Numbered from the stretch's first letter, positions 8,451 to 16,420 are shown. The stretch: DNA of 17,500 nucleotides from Conus ventricosus (GCA_018398815.1 CM031628.1:11293171-11310670); one strand, 5' to 3'. Notes: a model not told the origin generated them from the sequence alone. Program-made: numbers and translations.

Positions 8451-8492
8451 CCCCGTTCTCTGGGCGGTTCGCTAACATTTATTTAAGATTTG

Positions 8493-9040
8493 TTTAGATT
8501 TTCCCCCTGCAGTTGTCTGGCTTTGCAACTAGATTCATAATCTCACAAAAGCTTATTCAACATAGCTTACTGTTGTTTTCCTGAAAGCCTATTTTTGATC
8601 TCTGTAACAATGGATTTAATCAACTCGTAAAACCCATAACGCGGACAAATAATTAGCCTAATGTTTATAAAGACAAATTATAAAGACTTCGTGAATTATT
8701 GCACATCTAGTTCAAAATCACTTGTACAAAAGCCAATGCCCAAAAATTCGTTTTTTCTTAAGTAAGAAGTCTTCTGATGTGAATTTCTCGGCTTGTCCTT
8801 GGCCTGAAAACATAAGAAAGGCCATCTGTACCCATTCATCCCTTATACACAGAATCTAAGAATTACAACGTTCGGGAGTTCTTGTTCTGTTCTTGTTTGG
8901 AACTGACTGAGTTCTGTGTTTTTCCTGTCTGATCTTTTTCGTCATGAAATTCTTTACGTCATTTTATCTGGGTTCTCGGCTTCCTTCTTTCTTTGATTTT
9001 TTTTTTTTGCTTTCAAAACCCTTTTATTTTGGTGTCATCC
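8493..9040. other. Unassigned AT-rich stretch
   Basis: I see no gene, RNA or repeat here. A minus-strand run near 8650-8555 is open for about 27 codons but has no recognisable motif and ends in stops. A T run sits at 8996-9008. Confidence 0.4.
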
Positions 9041-9115
9041 CGTTTCGGGCCCCTTTTTCATTTCGCCCTTTCCCATTTCGCCCTGTTCCCTTTTCGCCCT
9101 TTCCTATTTCGCCCT
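9041..9115 (+). repeat. TTTCGCCCT minisatellite
   Basis: The 9-mer TTTCGCCCT occurs exactly at 9061, 9076, 9092 and 9107, a spacing of 15-16 bases, with variable linkers of the form TTCCCA or GTTCCC. A degenerate copy, TTTCGGGCCCC, lies at 9043. It is a short minisatellite of unknown origin. Confidence 0.8.
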
Positions 9116-9200
9116 AACGTTCCTACTGCAAGGCTCCCCCCTGGCGTAACCAGTGTCCCAGTCTACTCCAAAGCAGAATCGATGGTCTTTAGATTAGAGT

Positions 9201-9438
9201 AGGGCGAAGCCCGAGAGAGGACGAAGGACGAATGAACGAAGGCCGTTAGCCAAGTCGTGCTCACACATTTCTGAGTAGGCGAAATGGGAGTAGACCAAAT
9301 GGGAAGTAACCCTGAACATTGGAAAAGGGCGAGATGACATTGGTAGACAGGACGAAATGACACTGCCAGGATCGTGTTGTGGAAGTCCCAGTTCGCCCTG
9401 GCAGGGCAAAATGAAAAAGGGCGAAACGGTACCTCACC
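9201..9438 (-). repeat. Degenerate AGGGCGAAATG copies, opposite orientation
   Basis: The reverse complement of the neighbouring minisatellite motif recurs in looser form: AGGGCGAAG (9201), AGGCGAAATGGGA (9277), AGGGCGAGATG (9326), AGGACGAAATG (9349), GGGCAAAATG (about 9404) and AGGGCGAAACGG (9418). One motif, TTCGCCCTG (9392), is in the other orientation. Spacing is irregular, between about 14 and 75 bases. Together with 9041-9115 it makes an inverted arrangement of the same motif. Confidence 0.65.
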
Positions 9439-9977
9439 CCTATTCTCTGGTGTTGATGGTGATGTTTTCTTGGGGTGTGATGCAGCAGGTAGGCATGATT
9501 TTGCAACGTCAACATATGACTGGAGAGTATGAGAGGTCAGATTGTCTGTTTGGGTATGGCTGTCTGTTTTTGATGCGGAAACGTTAGATCTGACCATGCT
9601 AGCAATCATCTCAGTCTGCTTGAGTACAGTATTTTCGAGAGAAGCTATTCGTTCTGTAAGAGACTCGATAATGCTTTTCATGTCTTTTAACCAGACTCAC
9701 TGCGACAGATATTGTGGTGTCTTCTGTCGTGCTGGTTTCTTCTCCTCCATCCCCTTGACGTTCACGCTGAGCGGCTTTCTGTGCTGATCGATTCAGGGCA
9801 TCTTTGAGGAGGCATTCTTTGCTGTCACCTTTCTGAGCGCCGTTTTATTTTTTTTCTTTGGTGTCGTTGTTGAGCGGCTGTCTAGACTTCTTAATCACGT
9901 CAGTCTGGTCATGTTGATGGTAGTTTTGCGGAATTTTTTAGGAGAGACTAACCAAAACTTTCCTCACTGTCCGCCAT
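9438..9977 (-). pseudogene. Coiled-coil ORF1-like remnant (MADSEE start)
   Basis: On the minus strand a good start context CAAG-ATG-GCGGAC (ATG at 9977-9975) opens a frame MADSEESFG that meets a stop. After frame changes it continues with NNDTKEKK, DALNRSAQKAAQRERQGDG and EETSTTEDTT. From 9681 it reads IIESLTERIASLENTVLKQT, a clear heptad-type coiled coil, then SYVDVAKSC and TSPSTPENRG up to about 9438. After that the frame runs into the GGGCGAAATG repeats. A charged N-terminus, a coiled coil and a S-Y-x-D-x-x-K segment resemble ORF1 (RNA-binding chaperone) of L1-type LINEs, but no RNA-binding domain follows. A first exon of a host gene is the alternative. At least three frame breaks suggest a pseudogene. 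Confidence 0.45.
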
Positions 9978-9980
9978 CTT
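9971..9980 (-). promoter_or_regulatory. YY1-like AAGATGGCGG at the start codon
   Basis: The minus strand reads AAGATGGCGG over the putative start codon. This matches the YY1 core (AAGATGGCGGC) found around the first ATG of many genes and in 5' regions of some L1 elements. It may set the transcription start of the ORF1-like unit. This is a sequence match only. Confidence 0.35.
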
Positions 9981-9983
9981 GCT

Positions 9984-10067
9984 GTGTGTGTGTGTGTGTG
10001 TGCATGTGTGCATGCGTACCTATGTGCGTGCGTGCTTGCGTGCGCACGTGTATGCGTTTGTGCGTGT

Positions 10068-10121
<54 letters not shown>

Positions 10122-10128
10122 TGTGTGT

Positions 10129-10159
<31 letters not shown>

Positions 10160-10214
10160 GGAGGGAGGGGGAGTGGGAGAGAGAGTGACATAAGGAGATG
10201 GGGGGGGGGGGGGG
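9984..10214 (+). repeat. (GT)n-(GA)n-(G)n compound microsatellite
   Basis: GT dinucleotides with interruptions (9984-10128) are followed by GA dinucleotides (10128-10188) and a 15-base G run (10200-10214). Long Cys/Val frames across the block are simple-repeat translations. It sits immediately upstream of the ORF1-like start on the minus strand. Confidence 0.95.
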
Positions 10215-10675
10215 AAGAAAGATTGAAGAAGAAGGAGGGAGAAAGTCAACCGTTCTTCAAGAAGTCCATAACTCTTAAACTGTAAACGACACAAAGCAAA
10301 TTAGGCCACAAACTGTTAACTTCATTTACACCATTCCAGTTTTTAAGTACACATCATGCCGCCTCAAATGTATTTCCCATACAGTCCTTCGAATGAGACT
10401 ATAAACAGAGGTTCCGTGTGTGAACGCACGCATAACATCTTGCACACATGTAAAATCCCATCACCAACTTTCGGAAGAGTAGGCCAGTTTGGCCGTTGGT
10501 ATGGATGACATGTTACACATAGCATGCACCCTGCATGAGAAGTGGAAAGAATGAAGGAAGTAAGGAAAATGAGTATTCGATATTGAACGATACTGACTAG
10601 ATGACACGGGAAACGACTGAATGAAGCGCCAGCTGGCAGCTCTTCAGTCGGCACTACCAGGTAGGCAGCCCGTTG
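10215..10675. other. Unassigned stretch upstream of the L2-type tail
   Basis: No coding potential is recognised. I looked for tRNA-type A and B boxes upstream of the L2-like tail (as in a SINE) and found none. Part of it may be the body of that element, but I cannot show a left boundary. Confidence 0.35.
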
Positions 10676-10768
10676 TGTAAACGAGTGTTGATTGTAAAGC
10701 GCTTAGAGCTTGGCCTCTAGCCAAGAATAGGCGCTATATAAGTATTCATTATTATTATTATTATTATA
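10676..10768 (+). mobile_element. L2-type LINE/SINE 3' tail with (ATT)n
   Basis: The segment GTAAAGCGCTTAGAGC...GGCGCTATATAAGTA followed by (ATT)7 is the characteristic 3' end shared by L2-clade LINEs and SINEs that borrow their tail. It folds as nested stems, AGCGC (10698-10702) with GCGCT (10731-10735) and CTTGGC (10709-10714) with GCCAAG (10720-10725). This is the type of hairpin the L2 RT recognises. The rest of the element is not identified. The (ATT)n tail (10747-10767) marks its 3' boundary on the plus strand. Confidence 0.75.
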
Positions 10769-10771
10769 TCC

Positions 10772-11102
10772 GGGTTGTCTTGACCGCAGCGTCTAAGTGT
10801 GGCCGGCTGCAGACGGCTCATGAAGACTCCACGGAGAATGTTCACAGGCAGCATCCCATCGGCAGCTGTGTTGACTCTGGCCCAGTGGACCTAAGGTGTG
10901 AGGCAAACTCAGCCACTGCTTCTGCTGGGCCCTGGCATCTGGTGAAGAAGGCAGAGGTAAGTGCTGTGTCGTCTTGTTGCTCTCCGCAGCATTCTTTCAG
11001 GACGTGGAAGACATTCTCTAGGGAGTCGGTAGCAACCCGATGATCTTCTGGCGAGCGTAGGTCCACAACAATTTGTGCCATGGCGCCAGGTGTGATAGAC
11101 TG
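10772..11102 (-). pseudogene. Retrotransposon Gag-like fragment
   Basis: The minus strand from 11100 reads TPGAMAQIVVDLRSPEDHR, then LENVFHVLKECCGEQQDD, ALTSAFFTRCQGPAEAVAEF and ASHLRSTG. After a one-base frame change near 10848 it continues as LPVNILRGVFMSRLQPATLRR. This order, (G-x-A..v..l.PEd), a helix ending in a GE, F..R.Q...E.V.EFA..L, then F...L.P..LR, is the capsid/Gag pattern of LTR retrotransposons and of domesticated Gag genes of the paraneoplastic-antigen type. No zinc knuckle, protease or RT follows; the L2-type tail abuts its end. Just upstream, a long pyrimidine tract ends in CACTCAG at 11102, a good 3' splice-site shape, with the Gag frame in phase. It could be a decayed retrotransposon piece or an exon of a Gag-derived host gene. 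The frame break favours decay. Confidence 0.55.
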
Positions 11103-11323
11103 AGTGGAAGGATAGTAAGGGTGGGGAGAGAGGAGTACATTGCGTGGAACGGAGAACCTGCTGGCAGTGCAACTCACACCTTATTCTACTATCACTTCCT
11201 CCTATTTCTCCCTACCCTCTCCTTACCCTCATCACTTTGGTCTGCCACATCTGGCACTGCAAGAATATTGCTACTTGTCCATTCTCTGCCCAACCTTTAA
11301 CACCCTTCCACTCAGTGTGTCAC
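11092..11323. repeat. Short inverted repeat, MITE-like
   Basis: GTGATAGACTGAGTGGAAGG (11092-11111) and CCTTCCACTCAGTGTGTCAC (11304-11323) match as reverse complements at 17 of 20 positions, including 13 consecutive bases. Interior to each are related purine-rich (11109-11134) and pyrimidine-rich (11199-11229) stretches. A 230-base unit with such ends could be a small nonautonomous DNA transposon. No clear flanking target duplication is seen. Confidence 0.4.
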
Positions 11324-11838
11324 ACATGAAAAAGGTGCAAAGTTTAGATTGCAAGACATTCCATTTAGCCTATGTGCACCTCTTTGTGACAGTTAACTCA
11401 AAGGAAGGGTAACCGCTAGATGAACATCGACAGCTTTCTAATGTTCAACATTTCAGCATATAACAATAAAATTAAAAACCAAGCCAGTTTAAGAACTGAT
11501 ACTGGTTTTCCAAATGCAAACCTCAACTGTTCACTTGCTGCAAATTGGAAATCATACTTTTTAATTTATTTTGATGATCAGAATCCATTTGAAGGAAATC
11601 GTGGTCAAAATGTCCGTTCTTCTGCTTGTCTATCATCAAAGCTTCAAGACTAATTAGATAGAAATCTCTCTTCCTTTCAAATATATGACAATAACAATAT
11701 ACGGGGTGCCCAAAAAAATATTAAATCTTGATTACCTGACTATCGAAAAATTTGACATGGACTGATCTGTTTTGGACAAAAAATGTGGATGTAGCTAACG
11801 TTTTTTTTTTAAGTTAATTTTTTTTAACAAAAAAAACG
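11324..11838. other. Unassigned stretch
   Basis: No recognisable coding signal. A single ACGGGGTGCCCAAAAAAA string at 11701 resembles the outer end of mariner-type transposons, but no inverted partner was found in the window. Confidence 0.35.
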
Positions 11839-11966
11839 GTAAACGTTTTTTGCTGCCACTTCGTGGCTGTACATAAAGGGGTCAACGTTTCTTGCTCCCA
11901 CTTCGATGGTTTACAGATAACGGGTCAACGTTTCTGCTCCACTTCGAGGGCTTTACAGAATATACG
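11839..11966 (+). repeat. About 43-bp tandem repeat, 3 copies
   Basis: Three consecutive units (11839-11880, 11881-11923, 11924-11966) share the pattern GT(A/C)AACGTTT..TGCT.CCACTTCG..GG.TTACA. Units are 42, 43 and 43 bases. Function is unknown. Confidence 0.8.
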
Positions 11967-12979
11967 TATTTCTCAAATGTACGGCGGTCCTAAAATTCCT
12001 TTTTGATTCATTGTCTGTTTGGCATGGTCTGGGAAAAATTTGTGTTCATACAAATATGTTTTCCTGTTTTTCGAAAAAATGTGATACATTTCACTTTGGG
12101 ATATTTTCACATTTGGAATCCGCTTTCATGAAACAAAAAGGGACAAGCAAGCGGGGCCAAAACGAAAAGACAAAAGCGGCGTAACATCCCATTGTTAATG
12201 AGGAGTTTAAAAAAAATTAAAAAGCACCATCACCCCACCCCCAAAATTTGTTTTAATTCAATGAAAACTTTCGTTTAAGTACTAGGGCGGAAAATCATGG
12301 GTTTCTGTTTCTTTTTTTTTTTTTTTTTTTTTTTTCTTTTTTTTCCCCCCCTTTCGACCCTTTCAGTCTACTCAAGCTTTACATACCCATTCATATCATA
12401 TCCCTTTGATCGTGTATCTTTTTTGTTTTGGTTCTTTGGATTTTCGTTGTTTCGGACTTAACGCAAGCATTTTTGTTTTCAACGAACAATCCAGTATTGG
12501 TTTTTTGTTTTTAAAGGGGTCAAACAAACGTAAAAAGAAATTCAGCTGCTTTTTCCCTTTCAGGGACCATAACTACCAACTAACAAAAAACATTTGTATT
12601 TTTATAAGAGACAACTTTTTTTATAAAACCTGAAAGGATTAAATGCAAGCATACAAGCCATTTAAAGAGCGGGGTACGAACCTTTTTGATTAAACTTCTA
12701 TAAACTAATAAACTAAAAGGGGGGGTCTTTTGTTTCATACAGCGATTTAAACGCTTTATTTTTGCTGTCGGGTTTCCCTGTTTCCTGTAGCCCTTTCTGC
12801 ACATTTTTCCCCGAATTTTTCGCGTTAACCATGAAACATTACATAATATGACGATGTGTAAACTGTTCTTAACCCCCTAAATCAATCCCCTTTTTTAAAA
12901 GCTTGATTTGCACCCATACCTCCCAAGAAAAGACAATCACGAGACGAAAAAAAAAAGCTCAGGATCAGATCTATTTAAA
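11967..12979. other. Unassigned AT-rich stretch with poly-T
   Basis: No gene is recognised on either strand. A T-rich run with a C end (12307-12352) is present. Many doubled homopolymers suggest either low complexity or poor base calling. A small open frame near 12406-12633 has no motif. Confidence 0.35.
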
Positions 12980-13152
12980 CTATACCACTGTTTGGTTTAT
13001 TGGATGGAACACAATTGAAAGGGGAATTGTAAAAGATACCACTTTTTGGTTTATTTGGGGGGAACGCAAATTGATAAGGTGGGAAATTGTAAAGATACCA
13101 CTGCTTGGTTTATTGGATGGAACAGAAATTTAAATAAGGGGGAATTGTCAAA
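12980..13152 (+). repeat. About 59-bp tandem repeat, 3 copies
   Basis: Three units (12980-13034, 13035-13093, 13094-13152) share ATACCACT..TTGGTTTATT followed by GGA.GGAAC.CAAATTGA..AGG and GGAATTGTAAA. The first is 55 bases, the others 59. Open frames across it are repeat translations. Confidence 0.85.
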
Positions 13153-13811
13153 GAGTTGATGACTTTGTTTCATTAAAAGGGGACAACAAGGCAGCAGATC
13201 AAGAGGCATACCTACTTCAAATTTTTCTTGGACGGAACAGACCCCCCCCTCAGTGTTAGTGTGGTTGGTGCGAGTGAACCTTTCAAGTAATCACAAACTG
13301 TCTAAACCCTGTAATTTTGTGTGATTCACCATCACCAGGTTTCCGGGATCGGATCTTGGCCAAGCCCCGAGGCACCGTAAACATCCATCTTCAGGACACA
13401 AGCGGGTTAATTTTTAACGGGTGAAGCTTTTACACAAAAGCTAAAGCAAAATCTTTTGCATGAATTTTTTTTTTTTTTTTTGGTGGGTTTTTAAAACAAA
13501 ATTAGAAGTTGCTCCTGAGTCTGCTTTTTCTCAGCAACAAAAATGGACTTACACTTCTTGTAAATGTTTTGAATGTTTTACGCTTTTTTATCTATTAATC
13601 ATACAAACTTCAAATTCAAAAGACGGCCTCCGACTTTTTTTTTTGTGTTAAAAATTTTTTCTTGTGAGTTATTGCACCTGTGAAAAATTTGGGTTTTTCT
13701 TTTTGGGAGTAATTTTTTTGGGTTTTTTTTTTCAATCGTGCCATTTTTTTGGGGAAGAGACAGCCTCAAATGGCCCTTGGGGGTGATTTGGGTTTGGGTT
13801 TTGGGGGAAAG

Positions 13812-13852
<41 letters not shown>

Positions 13853-14761
13853 CTTGTAATGCATCCTCAAAGATAGGTTTTGAAAGCAAATCGCCATGGG
13901 GATCCCCCATTTTAACCCGTTTTGGGGCTTTTCATAAACCTTTAAAAAACATTGATTGTGGAATGTTTAGAAACCCGCTTGATACAAAAAATGACTTCCA
14001 TTCCCAAATGTTTTTTTTTCTTTCCTTTTGATTCATTCAACATGTGAAGAGCAATACAAAAAAAAATTTTTTTATTCCCAAAAACAACATTTGAGTAAGT
14101 AACTAGTGCAAGGTATTGTGGGCAATTATAAAATTTTGTACGTGAAGATCAAGAAAAAGGGTTTTTTTTTTCAAAATGGATCAGAATCCCGCAACGGGAA
14201 GTATAGGCCCCGGATCGATAGTTTATAACACGAATGTTGGTTGTTGTTTTTTTTTGTTTTTCCGTTACTACGTTTTTATGAAAATGTTGTAAAAATTTAT
14301 TTTGCAACCTTTATATTACGTTGTAATTTTTTTGAAATGCTAGAAATGAAAATTCAGAAAACACTTTTTTTTGTGGGGAAATTGCTGAAGATGGATAAAA
14401 CTCAGAGGGAAGAATTTTGCGGAGGCAGCATGGTTCAGCGAGTTATTTAAAAGGGGGTGAGTTCCTTGCATAAAGTACGCAGCTATTGAATTGGGACTCA
14501 TGTGGGTTTTAAGTAATGGGGGCTGTTTGGCTGATCAAAAATATAATGGGTCATTCATCAGGGGAGTAGATTTGTTTTGCTGTGTGCTACTGGGAATCCC
14601 CCCAAATTTAACAAAACATAACTTAACTTTTCCAAATTTTTTTTGTAAACTGGGAAATGGGAATTGGGGGGGGAACCCTAGGGAAAAAAGGTTTCCGGGG
14701 CTGTGGTTTTCACATTTCCCCGAAACTCAATAATTTGCTCATCCATAACAGGAGTGGTAGA
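13153..14761. other. Unassigned stretch, homopolymer-rich
   Basis: No coding motif, RNA gene or known element is recognised. The stretch contains many runs of T, A and G of 7-18 bases and one very long G tract. Small open frames here (for example 14241-14450 and 14491-14733) carry no recognisable domain. Confidence 0.35.
13814..13852 (+). repeat. Poly-G tract
   Basis: 39 uninterrupted G. Not part of the palindrome. Real length is uncertain, and the poly-Pro/poly-Gly frames across it are artefacts. Confidence 0.95.
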
Positions 14762-14905
14762 GGGTTAGGGGTGTTCGGTGTGCTGTGCACGCGCGCGCTC
14801 GCGTGTGGTGTGTGGTGGGGTTGGGTCCGCGGGGCCCTGGCCGCGCCGTGGGTGTGGTGTGTGTGTGTGTGGTGTGTGTGGGTGTGTGTTGTGGTGGTAT
14901 GTGTA
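14762..14905 (+). repeat. Imperfect GT-rich block with CG-rich core
   Basis: Interrupted GT dinucleotides surround a short CG-rich piece (CACGCGCGCGCTCGCG near 14789, CCGCGGGGCCCTGGCCGCGCC near 14827). Alternating purine-pyrimidine runs like this favour Z-DNA in principle. The GC content contrasts with the AT-rich surroundings. Confidence 0.7.
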
Positions 14906-15272
14906 GGACATAATCATATCAAATTGGGTGGAAACTCCATTCATCTGGATTTGGATCAGATCTGGATAAAAAATGTGGAAAAAACCAGTTGGTTATTGTA
15001 CAACAAAAAACGTGACGCCCAAAAATTTTTAAAAGAAGCAATGAGGGAAAGGGGGAAACGGGGGATGTTGAAATTCATTCCCCAACAAAGAATACGAAGC
15101 ATTTAGGTTGGTTTAAATTAGCATCTAGATAACGCCTTTTTTTTTTTTGGGAATTTTTACGCATGATATACAATGCATTTGGGATAACATTTGTGTTTTT
15201 AAAAACACTCTCTCCCCCTTAAAAGACAAAATAATTTTAAATGGTTAAATATTTTGCATTAGATGGGCAAAA
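14906..15272. other. Unassigned stretch
   Basis: Nothing recognisable. An open frame continuing from the GT block to 15106 has no motif beyond the repeat translation. Confidence 0.35.
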
Positions 15273-15530
15273 GAGTAGGGAGGTAGGTAGGTGGTAGGTA
15301 GATAGTGGTAGGTAGTAGGTAGGGAGGGAGGGGAGGTAGGTAGGGAGGGAAAATAGGTAGGGGGGCAGGTAGGGAGGTAATGGAAGGGAAAAGGGGGAGC
15401 AGAGACAGGCAGGCAGTAGGAAAGGGAATACAGAGTTGGGGGTGGTGGGTGTTAGGGGGCAGGCAGGTTTGGTGGGGGAGTAGATAGGGGGTAGGCAGGT
15501 AGGCAGGTGGGAGGTAGGTAGGGAGGTACA
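15273..15530 (+). repeat. (TAGG)n tetranucleotide array
   Basis: Degenerate TAGG/GGTA units with GGGAGG variants run for about 260 bases. On the minus strand this is (CCTA)n, which gives the YLPTYLPP-type frames that should be ignored. Confidence 0.85.
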
Positions 15531-16080
15531 TCATCTGGGGATAAGGTTGCTTTTCCCAACATACTGGAGGATCTTTTTTGATGGCAACAGTCTTTAAAAC
15601 CTTTTTTTACTTCTGGCGGGTTTGGGTTTTTTGGGTTTTTTTTTTTTCCCCCCTTTACCCAAAAAGTGGCTTGTGGCGCGTTAAAGGAACATGAGACCCA
15701 CATAGATGCAAAAAATGTTCAACTCTGAAAGCAAATACAGGCATCTCTCTGTCGGTCTGGCATTACTTCTGTTCAGTTTCAGTGAATGCGGGCTTGCATA
15801 ACAGACTACCTTCCCGTCTTGCTCGCGTGCCTTCTATTCCAGCTGGGCTGGCATTAACAATGACTTGGGTGACGTAGGAAGCCTGCAGTGAATCCATTCC
15901 TCTTTCAAAGCCTAGCGATGCAGGTGGCCTGCTTGAAGTCTGAGGAGATTCTGACTCATATGTAAGAATTCTGGATTTCATGTTTTAAAGCTTGTGTGAT
16001 TCCTCTCTCTCTTGGCCCCCCTCCCTCATTCACACACCTATATACATTTAGATAGATAGACAGACAGCGAGTATCATATA
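15531..16080. other. Unassigned, better-composed stretch
   Basis: Base composition from about 15710 to 15990 is more balanced and less homopolymeric than the surroundings. A 72-codon open frame on the minus strand (15981-15763) has no domain I recognise. It may be part of a repeat or an exon; I cannot support either. Confidence 0.3.
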
Positions 16081-16125
16081 TACATGCATACATACATACA
16101 TACATTTTTGTGTGCCTCTTTGTGT

Positions 16126-16205
<80 letters not shown>

Positions 16206-16420
16206 ACTATGTATGTATGCATGTATGTATGTATGTATGCATGTATGTTTGTACGCGTGTATGTATGTATGCATGTATGCATGCATGCATGTATGTAAGC
16301 ATGTATGCATGTATGTATGTATGTATGTATGTATGTATGTAGTATGTATGTATGCATGCATGTATTTAAGCATGTATGTATGTATGTTTGTACGTATGTA
16401 TGTGTGCATGCATGTATGTA
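16081..16420 (+). repeat. (GT)n and (TATG)n compound microsatellite
   Basis: CATA units at 16082-16105 precede a near-perfect (GT)n at 16123-16203, followed by about 215 bases of TATG/CATG tetranucleotides with GCATG variants. Long Cys/Val/Met and His/Thr/Tyr frames on both strands are repeat translations. Confidence 0.95.

Larger units (their letters stand above)
3627..8492. mobile_element. Palindromic head-to-head Penelope-like element pair
   Basis: The left arm (3627-6077) is the reverse complement of the right arm (6078-8492). Matches are seen throughout. The outer end CAAATCTTAA...TGTTAGCGAACC at 3627 mirrors GGTTCGCTAACAT...TTAAGATTTG ending at 8492, and the centre is CTATGTATCT-AAAA-AGATACATAG. 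Each arm holds a 5'-truncated PLE whose sense strand runs outwards: RT from the RYIDD box, then a GIY-YIG endonuclease, then a microsatellite-rich 3' UTR. Arm lengths are about 2451 and 2415 bases. In the stretches I aligned by eye, identity is roughly 90% with many 1-base indels. PLEs are known to form complex direct and inverted arrays with 5'-truncated copies. Here both outer ends are 3' ends and the truncations are symmetric. No target duplication was recognised. Confidence 0.9.
7121..8492 (+). other. PLE 3' UTR, right arm
   Basis: This mirrors the left 3' UTR. From the coding end outwards it has a C-rich patch (about 7238-7265), a CA-rich run (7357-7452), a GA run (7498-7567), a C run (about 7616-7629), a T-rich patch (about 7800-7925), the eroded X-box (8085-8097), a poly-C run (8174-8206), and the terminal block ending TTAAGATTTG at 8492. 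No coding signal is seen. Confidence 0.8.

Noticed and set aside
3627..8492. Ordinary terminal inverted repeats of a DNA transposon, or LTRs
   Set aside because: The repeats are inverted and cover the whole unit, and the encoded proteins are Penelope RT and GIY-YIG, with no transposase or integrase.
9911..10294. Frames rich in Cys-Val and His-Thr near 10 kb
   Set aside because: They are translations of the (GT)n and (GA)n microsatellite.
10215..10675. tRNA-derived SINE head upstream of the L2-type tail
   Set aside because: No A box or B box (GGTTCGANNCC type) was found, so only the tail is annotated.
11701..11718. Mariner-type transposon end (ACGGGGTGCCCAAAAAAA)
   Set aside because: No inverted partner and no transposase fragment were found in the window; one end-like string is not enough.
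15763..15981. 72-codon minus-strand open frame in balanced-composition DNA
   Set aside because: No recognisable motif, and it is short enough to occur by chance. Left as unassigned sequence.
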